Shown: positions 42,700-51,715 of the stretch, in pieces
How positions within the stretch are numbered: the first letter of the stretch is position 1
How the letters are laid out: every line of letters starts with the position of its first letter
NCBI GenBank assembly: GCA_965229685.1
Contig: OZ245920.1
Location: forward strand, 1,488,001-1,552,000
Reading direction: 5' to 3'
DNA from: Pacificispira sp033344895
Lineage (GTDB): Bacteria > Pseudomonadota > Alphaproteobacteria > UBA8366 > Aestuariispiraceae
DNA length: 64,000 nucleotides
The notes under the pieces: generated by a model
The model's input: the letters and a program-made list of their open reading frames with translations, nothing else
What the model was told of the DNA's origin: nothing
The model's database searches: none
Made by a program: the position numbers and the translations under genes

Positions 42700-45123
42700 A
42701 TGCCGATGCGCAATTCTACGGAAGATCTCGTAATCGCCCTGTCCGATCTTTCCATGCGTGATGTCGCGATGGTGGGTGGCAAAAACGCCTCGCTGGGAGA
42801 GATGATCGGCAAGCTGGGCGAAGCGGGAATTCGGGTGCCGGGCGGGTTTGCGGTGACGACGGCGGCATATCGCGCCTTTGTCGAACACAATGACCTCACG
42901 CGTCAGATCTCGGAATTGACCGAAATGATCGATGCTACGGCGCATCACGCAAAGATCGTCTCCGCGGAAATACAGGCAGCGTTTCGGCGCGGTGAGATGC
43001 CGGACAGTGTCTCCGCCGAGATCTGCGATGCGTATCACGGCATGATGCAGGCGGCCGGCGATGGCAGCTTGCCGGTCGCCGTCCGGTCCAGCGCGACGGC
43101 GGAGGATATGCCGGATGCCAGCTTCGCGGGGCAACAAGACACATACCTTTATGTGCGTGGCTGTGACGAAATTCTGCGCCGTGTGAAGGATTGCTTTGCA
43201 TCTCTCTACAATGAGCGCGCCATCGCCTATCGCGCGGAAAACGGCGTCGACGATCCGGACCTGGCCTTGTCTGTCACGGTGCAGCGCATGGTCCGGTCGG
43301 ACAGCGGATCCGCCGGTGTCGCATTCTCGCTGGACACGGAAACCGGCAACCCGGATACGGTTGTGATCTCTGCTGCCTGGGGACTTGGCGAAGCCGTCGT
43401 TCAAGGCAGCGTTGATCCGGATGAGTTTCAGGTCTTCGCGCCCCTGCTGGATCGCGATGTCTCCCCGATCGTTCATCGCAATATCGGATCGAAGAAATCG
43501 ATGGTCGTGCCGGTTTGGTCCGACGCTGGTTTCACTGTGCGCGCAATCGATACGCCTGATGAGAAGTCCAGTCGCGCCTGCCTGGATGACCAATCCATCC
43601 TGAAGCTCGCCCGCTGGGTGAAGGCGGTCGAGGCCCATTACGGACATGCTGTCGATGTCGAATGGGCAAAGGATGGAGAGACCGGCGAGCTTTTCATCGT
43701 TCAGGCTCGACCGGAAACCGTGGTGTCGAAGCGAAGCGGCAGTACTCTGCGGCGGACCAGAGTTGCCGGAACTGGTGTGGTTCTGGCCGATGGTGTCGCT
43801 ATTGGGGACGGTGCGGTTTCCGGCCGTGTGCGCCATCTGGTTTCGCCGGAATTTCAAGACGATTTTAGGGATGGTGAAATTCTGGTCACAGAAATGACCG
43901 ATCCCAACTGGCTGCCTGTCATGCGCCGTGCGTCGGCCATCGTGACCGAAAACGGCGGACGGACTTCTCATGCGGCAATTGTGGCCCGGGAACTGGGATT
44001 GCCAGCGATCACCGGCGCGCAGAATGCGATGCGAACGTTGAGAACCGGCATGGGGGTTACGGTATCCTGCTGCGAAGGTGCCGTCGGCCGCGTCTATGAC
44101 GGGGCCGCGGAGATTCAATCCGAAGAAATCGATCTGTCCGACTGCCGGCAGACCCGTACCAAGGTCATGCTGAACCTGGCGGACCCGACGCGTGCCCCAA
44201 AGTGGTGGAACCTGCCGGCGGATGGGGTCGGATTGGCGCGGTTGGAATTCATCGTCGCCAATCAGATTGGCGCACATCCATCGGCCTTGCTGAACCCTGC
44301 CATGGTCGATTGTCCGGCAACCCGGGAGAAGGTCGAGGCGCTGATCGGGTCCCACGAGGACGGTCGCGCCTATTTCATCGAAAAACTTTCCACGGGAATT
44401 GCAAAGATCGCCGCGACGGTCTGGCCAAACCCTGTCGTCGTTCGAACCAGCGACTTCAAGACCAATGAATACCGCGATCTGCTGGGCGGCAGTGTCTTCG
44501 AGCAAGCGGAAGAAAACCCCATGTTGGGTTGGCGTGGCGTGAGCCGCTATCTGCATCCGGACTACGCGGACGCTTTTGCCATGGAATGCGAGGCGCTGCG
44601 CAAGGTACGGGCCGATATGGGGTTCGAGAATGTTCACATCATGCTGCCATTCTGTCGGACGACGGGTGAAGCACGTGACGTCCTGGACCTGCTGCGTCGC
44701 CGCGGCCTGTCCCGCGGTGACCGGGGCCTAAGAATCCTCGTCATGTGTGAAGTCCCATCAAACGTCTTTCAGGTCGATGCCTTCTGCGAACTGTTCGACG
44801 GGTTCTCGATCGGCAGTAATGACCTGACCCAGTTGATACTGGGGGTCGAACGCGACAGCGGTCGCCTGTCGTCGCTGTTCAACGAGAACGACCCGGCCGT
44901 GCGGACCGCGATCGAGACCGTTATTCAGCGGGCGCACCTCCATGGCAGAACCGTTGGTTTGTGTGGGCAGGCCCCCAGCGACAACCCGGAGTTCGCGCGA
45001 TTTCTCGTGGAGGCCGGGATCGATTCAGTCTCGGTCGTTCCGGACAGTTTCGCGGGGGTGAAGAAACTGGTCTGGCAGATGGAACAGCCGGAGCCGGCCA
45101 CGCGAGTCAGCGCCGCCGAGTAA
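42700..45123 (+). CDS. ppsA: phosphoenolpyruvate synthase
   Basis: PpsA converts pyruvate and ATP to phosphoenolpyruvate, AMP and phosphate. The 807-aa protein has the ATP-grasp-like nucleotide domain (GGKNASLGEMIGKL near residues 26-39, AVRSSATAEDMPDASFAGQQDTYL near 127-150). The swivelling phospho-His domain carries His424 in NGGRTSHAAIVARELG. The C-terminal TIM barrel has GSNDLTQLILGVERDS and CGQAPSDNPEF. Length is close to E. coli PpsA (792 aa). It heads a run with manB-like, galU and pgi genes, fitting gluconeogenic flow to sugar nucleotides. PEP is also the donor for the pyruvyltransferase at 30432. Confidence 0.95.
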   Translation: MPMRNSTEDLVIALSDLSMRDVAMVGGKNASLGEMIGKLGEAGIRVPGGFAVTTAAYRAFVEHNDLTRQISELTEMIDATAHHAKIVSAEIQAAFRRGEMPDSVSAEICDAYHGMMQAAGDGSLPVAVRSSATAEDMPDASFAGQQDTYLYVRGCDEILRRVKDCFASLYNERAIAYRAENGVDDPDLALSVTVQRMVRSDSGSAGVAFSLDTETGNPDTVVISAAWGLGEAVVQGSVDPDEFQVFAPLLDRDVSPIVHRNIGSKKSMVVPVWSDAGFTVRAIDTPDEKSSRACLDDQSILKLARWVKAVEAHYGHAVDVEWAKDGETGELFIVQARPETVVSKRSGSTLRRTRVAGTGVVLADGVAIGDGAVSGRVRHLVSPEFQDDFRDGEILVTEMTDPNWLPVMRRASAIVTENGGRTSHAAIVARELGLPAITGAQNAMRTLRTGMGVTVSCCEGAVGRVYDGAAEIQSEEIDLSDCRQTRTKVMLNLADPTRAPKWWNLPADGVGLARLEFIVANQIGAHPSALLNPAMVDCPATREKVEALIGSHEDGRAYFIEKLSTGIAKIAATVWPNPVVVRTSDFKTNEYRDLLGGSVFEQAEENPMLGWRGVSRYLHPDYADAFAMECEALRKVRADMGFENVHIMLPFCRTTGEARDVLDLLRRRGLSRGDRGLRILVMCEVPSNVFQVDAFCELFDGFSIGSNDLTQLILGVERDSGRLSSLFNENDPAVRTAIETVIQRAHLHGRTVGLCGQAPSDNPEFARFLVEAGIDSVSVVPDSFAGVKKLVWQMEQPEPATRVSAAE

Positions 45124-45153
45124 TCAAGTCGCCATTCAATTCGGGAGCCTCCG

Positions 45154-46554
45154 ATGACCGATTATCATACCTTTCACCCTTCCATTCTGCGTGCCTATGA
45201 CATCCGTGGAGTCTATGGCGAGACCCTGAAGGACGTCGACGCATATGCGATCGGCCGTGCCTTCGGCAGTCAGATCGCGGAACGAGGGGGCAAATCCATC
45301 GCCGTCGGATGGGATGGTCGTTCCTCGTCGCCGGCACTGTCCGGCGCGCTGTCGGACGGGTTGGCCGAATGCGGCCTGACGGTGAGACAGATCGGCTGTG
45401 GTCCCACACCGATGCTCTACTACGCCGTCCATCACCTGAAGACGGATGGCGGCATCATGGTGACCGGGTCACATAACCCGCCGGACTATAACGGGTTCAA
45501 GATGGTGGCGGGAAAGGCCGCGATCTTCGGGGAGGAAATTCAGGCCATCGGCCGGCGTGCCATGCGGGGCGATTATGTCTCGGCGCGCGGCCGTACCGAT
45601 CGGGATGACATCTGTTCCGCCTATGTCGAGCGGCTGACCCGGGACATCCGGCTGGACGATACCCTGTCTTGCGGATGGGATCCGGGAAACGGTGCGGTCG
45701 CCGAGATCCTGGAGGCCCTGCTGGAAGCCATCCCCGGGCGCAACTTCGCCATCAACGACACCGTTGATTCCAGTTTCCCGAACCATCACCCGGATCCCAG
45801 CGAGCCGAAGAACCTTGAACAGATTCAGCGCCTGGTCGGCGATCGGGGGCTGGATATCGGCTTTGCCTTCGACGGCGATGGCGACCGGCTGGGCGTGATC
45901 GACCGGAACGGCCGTATTGTCTGGCCGGATCAGTTGCTGGTGCTTCTCGCGCGACAGGTTCTGGGAAAACTGCCCGGCCGCACGATTATCGCGGACGTGA
46001 AGGCCAGCCAGACGCTGTTCGATGAGGTTTCCCGCGCTGGCGGCAAGGCGTTGATGTGGAAAACCGGTCATTCCCTGGTAAAGGCCAAGATGCAGGAGAC
46101 CAACGCCCCGTTGGCAGGGGAAATGAGCGGGCACATCTTCTATGCCGACCGCTGGTACGGTTTCGACGATGCGGTCTATGCCGGTCTGCGCACCCTGGAG
46201 GCGCTGGCCGAAGACGGTCGGGCGCTGCACGAAATCGTAGACGAGTTGCCGGTAACCGTGGCGACCCCTGAGATCCGCATCGATTGCCCGGATGAAGCAA
46301 AATTCGATGTCGTCGAGTCGGTTGGACGTGGTCTGCAAAAGGGTGCCGGCAGGGTGATCGACATCGATGGGGTCCGGGTCGTTGGCGACGACGGCTGGTG
46401 GCTTCTGCGGGCATCGAATACGCAACCGGCACTCGTCGCGCGATGTGAAGGGGTCGATGCCGACGCCCTGGCGCGACTTCAGGACCAGTTAAACGACGCC
46501 CTGGCCCGATCCGGACTGAGCCAGGAAGTCGAACCAGTTCGTGAAAGTGCCTGA
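45154..46554 (+). CDS. phosphomannomutase / phosphoglucomutase
   Basis: The 466-aa alpha-D-phosphohexomutase interconverts hexose-6- and hexose-1-phosphates. The phosphoserine Ser106 lies in VTGSHNPPDYNGFK. The metal loop is FDGDGDRLG (near residues 238-246). The sugar-recognition and phosphate-binding motifs are LAGEMSGHIFYADRWYGFDDAVYA and RASNTQPALVARCEG. This pattern is closest to the ManB/CpsG/AlgC group with dual mannose and glucose specificity. It would feed ManC (mannose-1-P) and GalU (glucose-1-P). It follows ppsA by 30 nt and galU comes 42 nt later. Confidence 0.94.
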   Translation: MTDYHTFHPSILRAYDIRGVYGETLKDVDAYAIGRAFGSQIAERGGKSIAVGWDGRSSSPALSGALSDGLAECGLTVRQIGCGPTPMLYYAVHHLKTDGGIMVTGSHNPPDYNGFKMVAGKAAIFGEEIQAIGRRAMRGDYVSARGRTDRDDICSAYVERLTRDIRLDDTLSCGWDPGNGAVAEILEALLEAIPGRNFAINDTVDSSFPNHHPDPSEPKNLEQIQRLVGDRGLDIGFAFDGDGDRLGVIDRNGRIVWPDQLLVLLARQVLGKLPGRTIIADVKASQTLFDEVSRAGGKALMWKTGHSLVKAKMQETNAPLAGEMSGHIFYADRWYGFDDAVYAGLRTLEALAEDGRALHEIVDELPVTVATPEIRIDCPDEAKFDVVESVGRGLQKGAGRVIDIDGVRVVGDDGWWLLRASNTQPALVARCEGVDADALARLQDQLNDALARSGLSQEVEPVRESA

Positions 46555-46596
46555 CATGTTCATCAAGCACGCTGCTGCGACGAGAAAGGAACGGCC

Positions 46597-47490
46597 ATGA
46601 AACCGGTACGAAAACTTGTTCTGCCCGTGGCTGGGCTCGGTTCACGCTTCCTGCCCGCTACGAAAGCGGTTCCGAAGGAACTGCTGCCGATCATCGACAC
46701 GCCGATCCTCAGCTATGCGATCGAGGAGGCCGTCCGGTCCGGGATCACGGAGTTCATCTTTGTGATTTCTCGCGGGAAGGAAAGCATCGCCAGCCAGGTC
46801 GGTCACAAGCCGGAACTGGTTCGCATGCTTGAACGGTCTGGCAAGCTGGACCTCGCTGAAATCGTTGAAGCATCAACTATTCCGGAAGGCTCGGCCACCT
46901 TCGTTTACCAGGACCGGCCGCTGGGGCTGGGACATGCGATTTGGTGTGCCCGCCATGCGGTCGGTGACGAACCCTTTGCCGTCATTCTGCCGGATGATGT
47001 GATCCTGTCATCCACTCCGTCCCTGGCGGATCTGATCAGCGCGCATGATGCGGTGGGCGGCAATGTCGCCGCAGTGATCGACGTGGAAAGGCGGGACACC
47101 GCGAGGTACGGCGTCTTGACCATCGATGGAGAGGAGGGGCGTATGGTTCGGGCCTCGGATCTGGTCGAGAAGCCGGACCCGGACCGTGCGCCATCCAACA
47201 TCGCCATCATCGGACGCTATGTGCTGGAGCCCGGGATATTCGACGCGCTGGAGCGGACGAAGGCGGGTAGTGGTTCTGAAATTCAATTGACAGACGCGCT
47301 GCGCGATCGGATGGCAGCGACCCCGTTCCATGGGGTCCGGATCGATGGTCAGCGCTTTGATTGCGGCACGAAGGAGGGGCTCCTGGAAGCGACGGTCGCC
47401 TTCGCGATCGCACGCGACGATACCGCGGGAACCATGCAGCGCATTCTTTCGTCTTACGGGCAGCACTCGGCATGGAGCCGGGCTGGATAA
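46597..47490 (+). CDS. galU: UTP-glucose-1-phosphate uridylyltransferase
   Basis: GalU makes UDP-glucose from glucose-1-phosphate and UTP. The 297-aa protein has the nucleotide signature PVAGLGSRFLPATKAVPKEL (residues about 10-29), LPIIDTPILSYAIEEAV, LGLGHAIWCARHAVGDEPFAV and VEKPDP, as in GalU. Length is standard. A GAAAGGA site lies before ATG. UDP-glucose feeds OpgH, GalE and the exopolysaccharide transferases, matching its position in the run ppsA-manB-galU-pgi. Confidence 0.95.
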   Translation: MKPVRKLVLPVAGLGSRFLPATKAVPKELLPIIDTPILSYAIEEAVRSGITEFIFVISRGKESIASQVGHKPELVRMLERSGKLDLAEIVEASTIPEGSATFVYQDRPLGLGHAIWCARHAVGDEPFAVILPDDVILSSTPSLADLISAHDAVGGNVAAVIDVERRDTARYGVLTIDGEEGRMVRASDLVEKPDPDRAPSNIAIIGRYVLEPGIFDALERTKAGSGSEIQLTDALRDRMAATPFHGVRIDGQRFDCGTKEGLLEATVAFAIARDDTAGTMQRILSSYGQHSAWSRAG

Positions 47491-47505
47491 CTAGGGAGTC
47501 GGCGA

Positions 47506-48840
47506 ATGCCATACCATCAGGATATTTCCGCCTGCCTACGGGACCGGGTCGAACTCGGACTGAGCGAAAGTGAGCTGTCCTTCTTCCTCGACGCACTGGA
47601 CCCGGCCCTTGGGCGCCTGCGCAAGGCCTATCATGACGGCAGCATCGGCCTGCTGCGGGTTCCAGAACGCGAGGATGATTGGCCAGGACTGAAGGAAATT
47701 GCCGGTCGCTATCGCGCCAGTTTCAGCGATGTCGTGATCCTAGGGACCGGCGGTTCGAGCCTGGGCGGGCGGGCGCTCTACAACATGTCGAACATTGGCT
47801 TCACAGAGCGCAAGCGTGGCCCGCGCATGCATATCGTCACCAATATCGACCCCTACAGCTTCGACGAATTGCTGCATTCCCTGGACCTGTCCCGGACCGG
47901 ATTCATCGCGATTTCCAAATCCGGTGGTACGTCCGAAACGCTGCTTCAGACGCTGACCGTCCTGCCGATGCTTCTGCGGTCCGTCGGTCCGGATCGGACC
48001 AGCAAGGCGTTCAGCGTGGTGACCCAGAACGCCGACAGCCCGCTGCGACGCATTGCGGACAAATACAGTCTGCCGGTGCTGGAACATGATTCCGACGTCG
48101 GCGGCCGATACTCAGTGCTGACGACCGTCGGCATGCTGCCGTCGCTGATCGCAGGGCTGGATGCCGAAGCAGTGCGGGAAGGGGCCCGCGAGATCCTGTT
48201 CCGTACGCTTGATGCCGGACGTCCCATGGACAGCGCACCGGCGGTCGGCGCAGCGGTGTCCGTCGGCCTGGAACGCTACCATTCGATCAGCTGCTCCATG
48301 ATGCTGGCCTATTCCGACCGTCTCGGCTCGCTGGCGCGCTGGTATCGCCAGCTTTGGGCGGAGAGCCTCGGCAAGGAAGGCAAGGGCACGACGCCGATCT
48401 ATGCTGCCGGACCTGTCGATCAGCATAGCCAGCTGCAGCTGTGGCTGGATGGTCCGCGTGACAAGATGTTCACCGTGCTTGGCGGTCCGGTCGCTCCGCT
48501 GGCGCGTCCGGTGGACTGCGCCGAATTGGAGGATCCCCGCCTCGATTTCCTGGATCAGGTCTCGCTGGGTGATCTCATGGAGGTTTCCCGTCAGGCCACC
48601 ACCGAAACATTGATCGCAAATGGCTGTCCGGTGCGCACGATCGATATGGATGCGATCGATGAGCGCTGCATGGGGGCGCTGATGATGCATTACATGCTTG
48701 AAACCATCCTCGCCGCCGATCTGCTTTGTGTGAATCCGTACGACCAGCCTGCTGTGGAACATGGCAAGACGCTGGCCCGACGGATGCTGCTGGAACGCAA
48801 GCAGGCGGCTGCGGAAGTCCTTCCGGAACGGGCCGCGTAG
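47506..48840 (+). CDS. pgi: glucose-6-phosphate isomerase
   Basis: The enzyme interconverts glucose-6-phosphate and fructose-6-phosphate. The 444-aa protein is of the shorter bacterial form (about 430-450 aa). Motifs include GTGGSSLGGRALYN, the phosphate-binding ISKSGGTSETLLQTL, a GRYSVLTTVGMLP block and the C-terminal HYMLETILAADLLCVNPYDQPAVEHGK. It closes the precursor-supply run and is followed by a strong terminator. Its direction of use is probably toward glucose-6-phosphate for UDP-glucose, or fructose-6-phosphate for GDP-mannose. Confidence 0.94.
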   Translation: MPYHQDISACLRDRVELGLSESELSFFLDALDPALGRLRKAYHDGSIGLLRVPEREDDWPGLKEIAGRYRASFSDVVILGTGGSSLGGRALYNMSNIGFTERKRGPRMHIVTNIDPYSFDELLHSLDLSRTGFIAISKSGGTSETLLQTLTVLPMLLRSVGPDRTSKAFSVVTQNADSPLRRIADKYSLPVLEHDSDVGGRYSVLTTVGMLPSLIAGLDAEAVREGAREILFRTLDAGRPMDSAPAVGAAVSVGLERYHSISCSMMLAYSDRLGSLARWYRQLWAESLGKEGKGTTPIYAAGPVDQHSQLQLWLDGPRDKMFTVLGGPVAPLARPVDCAELEDPRLDFLDQVSLGDLMEVSRQATTETLIANGCPVRTIDMDAIDERCMGALMMHYMLETILAADLLCVNPYDQPAVEHGKTLARRMLLERKQAAAEVLPERAA

Positions 48841-48876
48841 CTACTACCCTCCGCTCCTCCCAGGCCCGTTTCGGTG

Positions 48877-48918
48877 CCGGCACGTCGCAACTTTCGTTGC
48901 GGCGTGCCGGATCTTGAA
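48877..48918 (+). terminator. rho-independent-type terminator after pgi
   Basis: A 15-bp stem (48877-48891 with 48896-48910, one G-T wobble) has a TTTC loop and is followed by ATCTTGAAT. It lies 37 nt after the pgi stop and marks the end of the ppsA-manB-galU-pgi run. Confidence 0.75.
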
Positions 48919-48947
48919 TCCCTGTGGATTATCGTCATGTCGGAGAG

Positions 48948-49565
48948 ATGCAGAATATAAGACTTGTTGCCCTTGTTACCGCCCTCGTTCTGCCGGTCGG
49001 GCTGGCCGGTTGTACCGACATCCGCCAAACCGATCCCGACCGGACCGCGAACGAACAGTTGTTGATCTCGACGGCTGCCGACAAAGCCATCGCCGAAATG
49101 GATTTCTCCGGTCTCGGCGGCAGGTCTGTTTTCCTGGATACGGAATTCTTCGAAAGCTATGACAAGCCCTATGTGGTCGGGACATTCCGCTCCCGGATCG
49201 CCGAACTGGGCGGTAACCTGGCGTCGGAAAGACGCAAGGCCGACATTGTCGTCGAAATCCGGTCCGGTGCGCTGTCGATCAACCAGGAACTTTTCTATGT
49301 CGGCATCGGTGGTTTCGAGGTTCCGGTCCCACTTTCCGAGGCCGTGGATCTGCCGCTCGCAACGATCTATGAGGATTTCAATCGAACCGCGATAGCCAAG
49401 TTCGCGGCGGTTACCTTGTCGGCGGAGGAGGGCCGCCTAATCGAGAAGGTCGGGCCGGTCTACGGGCTTGCCTGGATCGACCAGGACGCCATTCTGGGCC
49501 TCGGCTGGGATACGGCGAACACCTTGCCGAAGGATGTTCAAAACAATCTGCGACCAAAAGAGTGA
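48948..49565 (+). CDS. putative lipoprotein of unknown function
   Basis: The 205-aa product has a lipoprotein signal (MQNIRLVALVTALVLPVGLAGC, lipobox LAGC, Cys22). The mature part is a mixed alpha/beta domain with regular blocks: KAIAEMDFSGLGGRSVFLD, SRIAELGGNLASERRKADIVVEIR and IGGFEVPVPLSEAVDLPLATIYE. This resembles small outer-membrane assembly or glycan-linked lipoproteins found in Rhodospirillales, but no named family was recognised. ATG at 48948 gives the proper signal peptide; a GTG at 48924 is possible but adds eight non-signal residues. It is separated from pgi by a terminator. Confidence 0.72.
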   Translation: MQNIRLVALVTALVLPVGLAGCTDIRQTDPDRTANEQLLISTAADKAIAEMDFSGLGGRSVFLDTEFFESYDKPYVVGTFRSRIAELGGNLASERRKADIVVEIRSGALSINQELFYVGIGGFEVPVPLSEAVDLPLATIYEDFNRTAIAKFAAVTLSAEEGRLIEKVGPVYGLAWIDQDAILGLGWDTANTLPKDVQNNLRPKE

Positions 49566-49574
49566 AGCCGGCTA

Positions 49575-49597
49575 CCGAACCGCAAATTGCAGTTCGG
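49575..49597 (+). terminator. weak hairpin after the lipoprotein gene
   Basis: An imperfect inverted repeat (CCGAAC with GTTCGG, extended by GC/GC around one mismatch) closes on AAATT, 10 nt after the lipoprotein stop. It is followed by a T-rich stretch (ATTCGTGTATTTCTC). Possible terminator between this gene and the convergent amidohydrolase. Confidence 0.35.
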
Positions 49598-49698
49598 AAC
49601 ATTCGTGTATTTCTCATTAAATCAAATAGATAGACCTTGTTTCTGATGCTGACGATCTGCGCCACCCGGAGCCGCGGTTATTCCGCCACGTCGGGCGC

Positions 49699-50937
49699 TC
49701 AGTCGGCATCGGCCGACATCAGGAAATGCGCGAAGCATTCGGCGGTGGCCTGGGCGTCCTCAATGGTAATCGCCTCTGCGGGATGGTGGCTGAGACCGTT
49801 CGTGCAGCGCGTAAACAACATTGCGACCGGGCACAAATCCGACATGGCGGACGCGTCGTGCGTGGCACCTGACATCAGCCGGAAAGGCTCGTAGCCGCTA
49901 TCCGTCAGGGCGTCGGCCAGCCTGTCTGACAAGGTGGCGTCGCAGGGCACAGCCTTCTGCGCATAGGTCTTGTTCAGTTCGATCGTCAGCCCGCGTTCGG
50001 ACGCGACCCGGCGGGCCTTGGCCGTCAGCAGGCCCGCAGCTTCTTCCCGTACAGCATCTTGCGCGGCCCGCAGTTCCATGGTGAACCGCGCCGACCCGGG
50101 AATTGCATTGGGGACGTTCGGGGTAACGGTCATGGCGCCGACGACCCCGACCAGACCGTCCACTGATCGACAATAGCTTTCGATCGACAGGGCGATTTCC
50201 GCCGCGCCGGCCAGGGCGTCCCGTCGTAGCTCCATCGGGGTGGTGCCGGCATGGGCCGCCTGGCCGCCGATTTCGATGGTCCAGCGTTCGATGCCGCAGA
50301 TGGCGGTGACAACACCGACGGGCAACCCCTTTGATTCCAGTACCGGTCCCTGTTCGATGTGAACCTCGGCATAGCCCATCAGGTCAGACGGGTTCCGGCG
50401 GTTCGCGGACAGGTTCTCCGGATCGCCGCCAAACTCTTTCAGCGCGTCCGCCAGTACGATCCCATCCTTGTCCTTGCCGGCCAGATCGGCCTTATTGAAT
50501 GTGCCGGCCAGCGTGCGCGGCCCCATCAGGGCGGTCGGAAAGCGCACGCCTTCTTCATCCGCAAAGGCCAGGACCTCCACCGAACAGGGCAGGTCCGCGT
50601 CCTTCAGGCATTCCAGCACAATGATCGGCAGGGCGATACCGAACATGCCGTCATACTTCCCGCCGCTCCGGATCGTGTCCTGATGGGACCCGACCAGAAG
50701 GGTTCGCGCGTTTGGTGGGCCTTCCCTGCGGCCGACAATCGTGCCGGCGGCATCTGTCCGGACGGTCATTCCGGCCCGGGTCATCCAGTCTTCGATCATG
50801 GCGGCCGCGCGCCGGTGTTCCGCCGTGAAGGGGCGGCGGGTCACGCCGGGGCCGGGTTCAGAGATTTCGGCGATCGCATCAAGGCGTCGCATCAGTTCCT
50901 GGCCGACAGTGTCAGGCAAAATATTACTGTTCAGCAT
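49699..50937 (-). CDS. M20-family Zn-dependent amidohydrolase (allantoate/N-carbamoyl-amino-acid type)
   Basis: The 412-aa protein is of the HyuC/AllC group of peptidase family M20. These enzymes hydrolyse N-carbamoyl groups of amino acids, ureidopropionate or allantoate. Visible motifs are the metal site LVGSHQDTIRSGGKYDGMFG, LAFADEEGVRFP, the dimerisation-domain block VHIEQGPVLESKGLPVGVVTAI and AAHAGTTPMELRRDAL. The late SGATHDASAM supplies a further metal ligand. It overlaps the DUF1028 gene upstream by 7 nt and shares its transcript. The divergent ABC importer probably brings in its substrate or a related peptide. Confidence 0.9.
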   Translation of the reverse strand: MLNSNILPDTVGQELMRRLDAIAEISEPGPGVTRRPFTAEHRRAAAMIEDWMTRAGMTVRTDAAGTIVGRREGPPNARTLLVGSHQDTIRSGGKYDGMFGIALPIIVLECLKDADLPCSVEVLAFADEEGVRFPTALMGPRTLAGTFNKADLAGKDKDGIVLADALKEFGGDPENLSANRRNPSDLMGYAEVHIEQGPVLESKGLPVGVVTAICGIERWTIEIGGQAAHAGTTPMELRRDALAGAAEIALSIESYCRSVDGLVGVVGAMTVTPNVPNAIPGSARFTMELRAAQDAVREEAAGLLTAKARRVASERGLTIELNKTYAQKAVPCDATLSDRLADALTDSGYEPFRLMSGATHDASAMSDLCPVAMLFTRCTNGLSHHPAEAITIEDAQATAECFAHFLMSADAD

Positions 50938-51599
50938 CGGTATGGGTCCTCGTCGGTCGGCACCCCCTTGGTCCAGCCGAGATACGGTTCCGACATCACC
51001 ATGTCGTAGATCATGCGCAGCCGCTTCAGCGGATCGTCGTCATAATCCACACGCAGGTCGACCGGCGGGCATTTCGGATGAACGGTCCGGATTGCAGCCG
51101 ACATGATCCCCCGTGCATCGCCGCCGGCCAATGTACCCGCGCGCAAGACGTCGATCAGACGGCATCCGAATTCCGGTGAGACCGTTGCATCGGTGGAGAT
51201 GTAGGTTTCGGCCATCTTTTCCAGGAGTGTGCAATTGGTCAGCCAGTTGCCGGCGACGACAAAGCCGGCACCCAGAATGTGATCCTTCGCGTCATTGTTG
51301 GATTGACCGGTCCAGGCAGCGACACCGCCGGTTCGGTCCAGTACGGAGAGTTGTCGATATTCGCGCCCGGAATCTTCACCGGTCACTCTGTCCACGACTT
51401 CCTGCGCCGATACGCCGTCCCCGAGAAGGGACAGGGCGCGGTCCCCCCAAAGCGGGCTGACACTGTATCCCTGGGTCGCGACGGCTCCTGTGCCGGATGC
51501 CGCCCGCAGGACCCATCCGCCCACGGCAAGATTACCGGTCGCCGCGGCACCGCCTATCATGCCTGTAGCCTGATCCATCGCAAGAATTGAGAAGGTCAC
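50931..51599 (-). CDS. DUF1028 family protein (Ntn-hydrolase-like)
   Basis: The 222-aa protein matches DUF1028 by its start TFSILAMDQATGMIGGAAATGN, the GAVATQGYSVSPLWGDRALSLL block and GAGFVVAGNWLTN. The GTG at 51599 is preferred: it gives the usual family N-terminus and has GGAAAG 6 nt upstream. ATG codons at 51626 and 51644 extend the frame, but the second lies inside the operator repeat. DUF1028 proteins are thought to adopt an Ntn-hydrolase fold; activity is unknown. Co-transcription with an M20 amidohydrolase suggests a joint role in amide or peptide breakdown. Confidence 0.83.
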   Translation of the reverse strand: MTFSILAMDQATGMIGGAAATGNLAVGGWVLRAASGTGAVATQGYSVSPLWGDRALSLLGDGVSAQEVVDRVTGEDSGREYRQLSVLDRTGGVAAWTGQSNNDAKDHILGAGFVVAGNWLTNCTLLEKMAETYISTDATVSPEFGCRLIDVLRAGTLAGGDARGIMSAAIRTVHPKCPPVDLRVDYDDDPLKRLRMIYDMVMSEPYLGWTKGVPTDEDPYRC

Positions 51600-51637
51600 G
51601 TTTATGCTTTCCAACCGCAATTTCATTTTGTTGGAAT

Positions 51638-51677
51638 TTATCATAATAAACTTGTCGATGCAAATTTATTATGATAA
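51638..51677. promoter_or_regulatory. paired 13-bp inverted repeat, probable regulator operator
   Basis: Two identical arms in opposite orientation, TTATCATAATAAA (51638-51650) and TTTATTATGATAA (51665-51677), are separated by 14 nt. Each arm is itself partly palindromic (TTAT...ATAA), so each could bind one dimer. It lies exactly between the divergent DUF1028/M20 and ABC-importer operons and overlaps the predicted importer promoter. The GntR regulator at 57120, at the end of the importer operon, is the most likely ligand-controlled repressor. Confidence 0.75.
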
Positions 51678-51680
51678 TTA
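51652..51680 (+). promoter_or_regulatory. promoter of the ABC importer operon
   Basis: TTGTCG at 51652-51657 is separated by 17 nt from TAATTA at 51675-51680, about 36 nt before the binding-protein start. The -10 region overlaps the right operator arm, a good arrangement for repression. Confidence 0.5.
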
Positions 51681-51715
51681 AAAAGTATAACAGGGTGTGC
51701 TAACAGGAGACGAAA

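Noticed and set aside
42268..44637. A 789-codon minus-strand open frame opposite ppsA
   Set aside because: Long antisense frames are common opposite GC-rich genes. ppsA has all catalytic motifs, and the antisense product is rich in His, Arg and Gln with no family resemblance.
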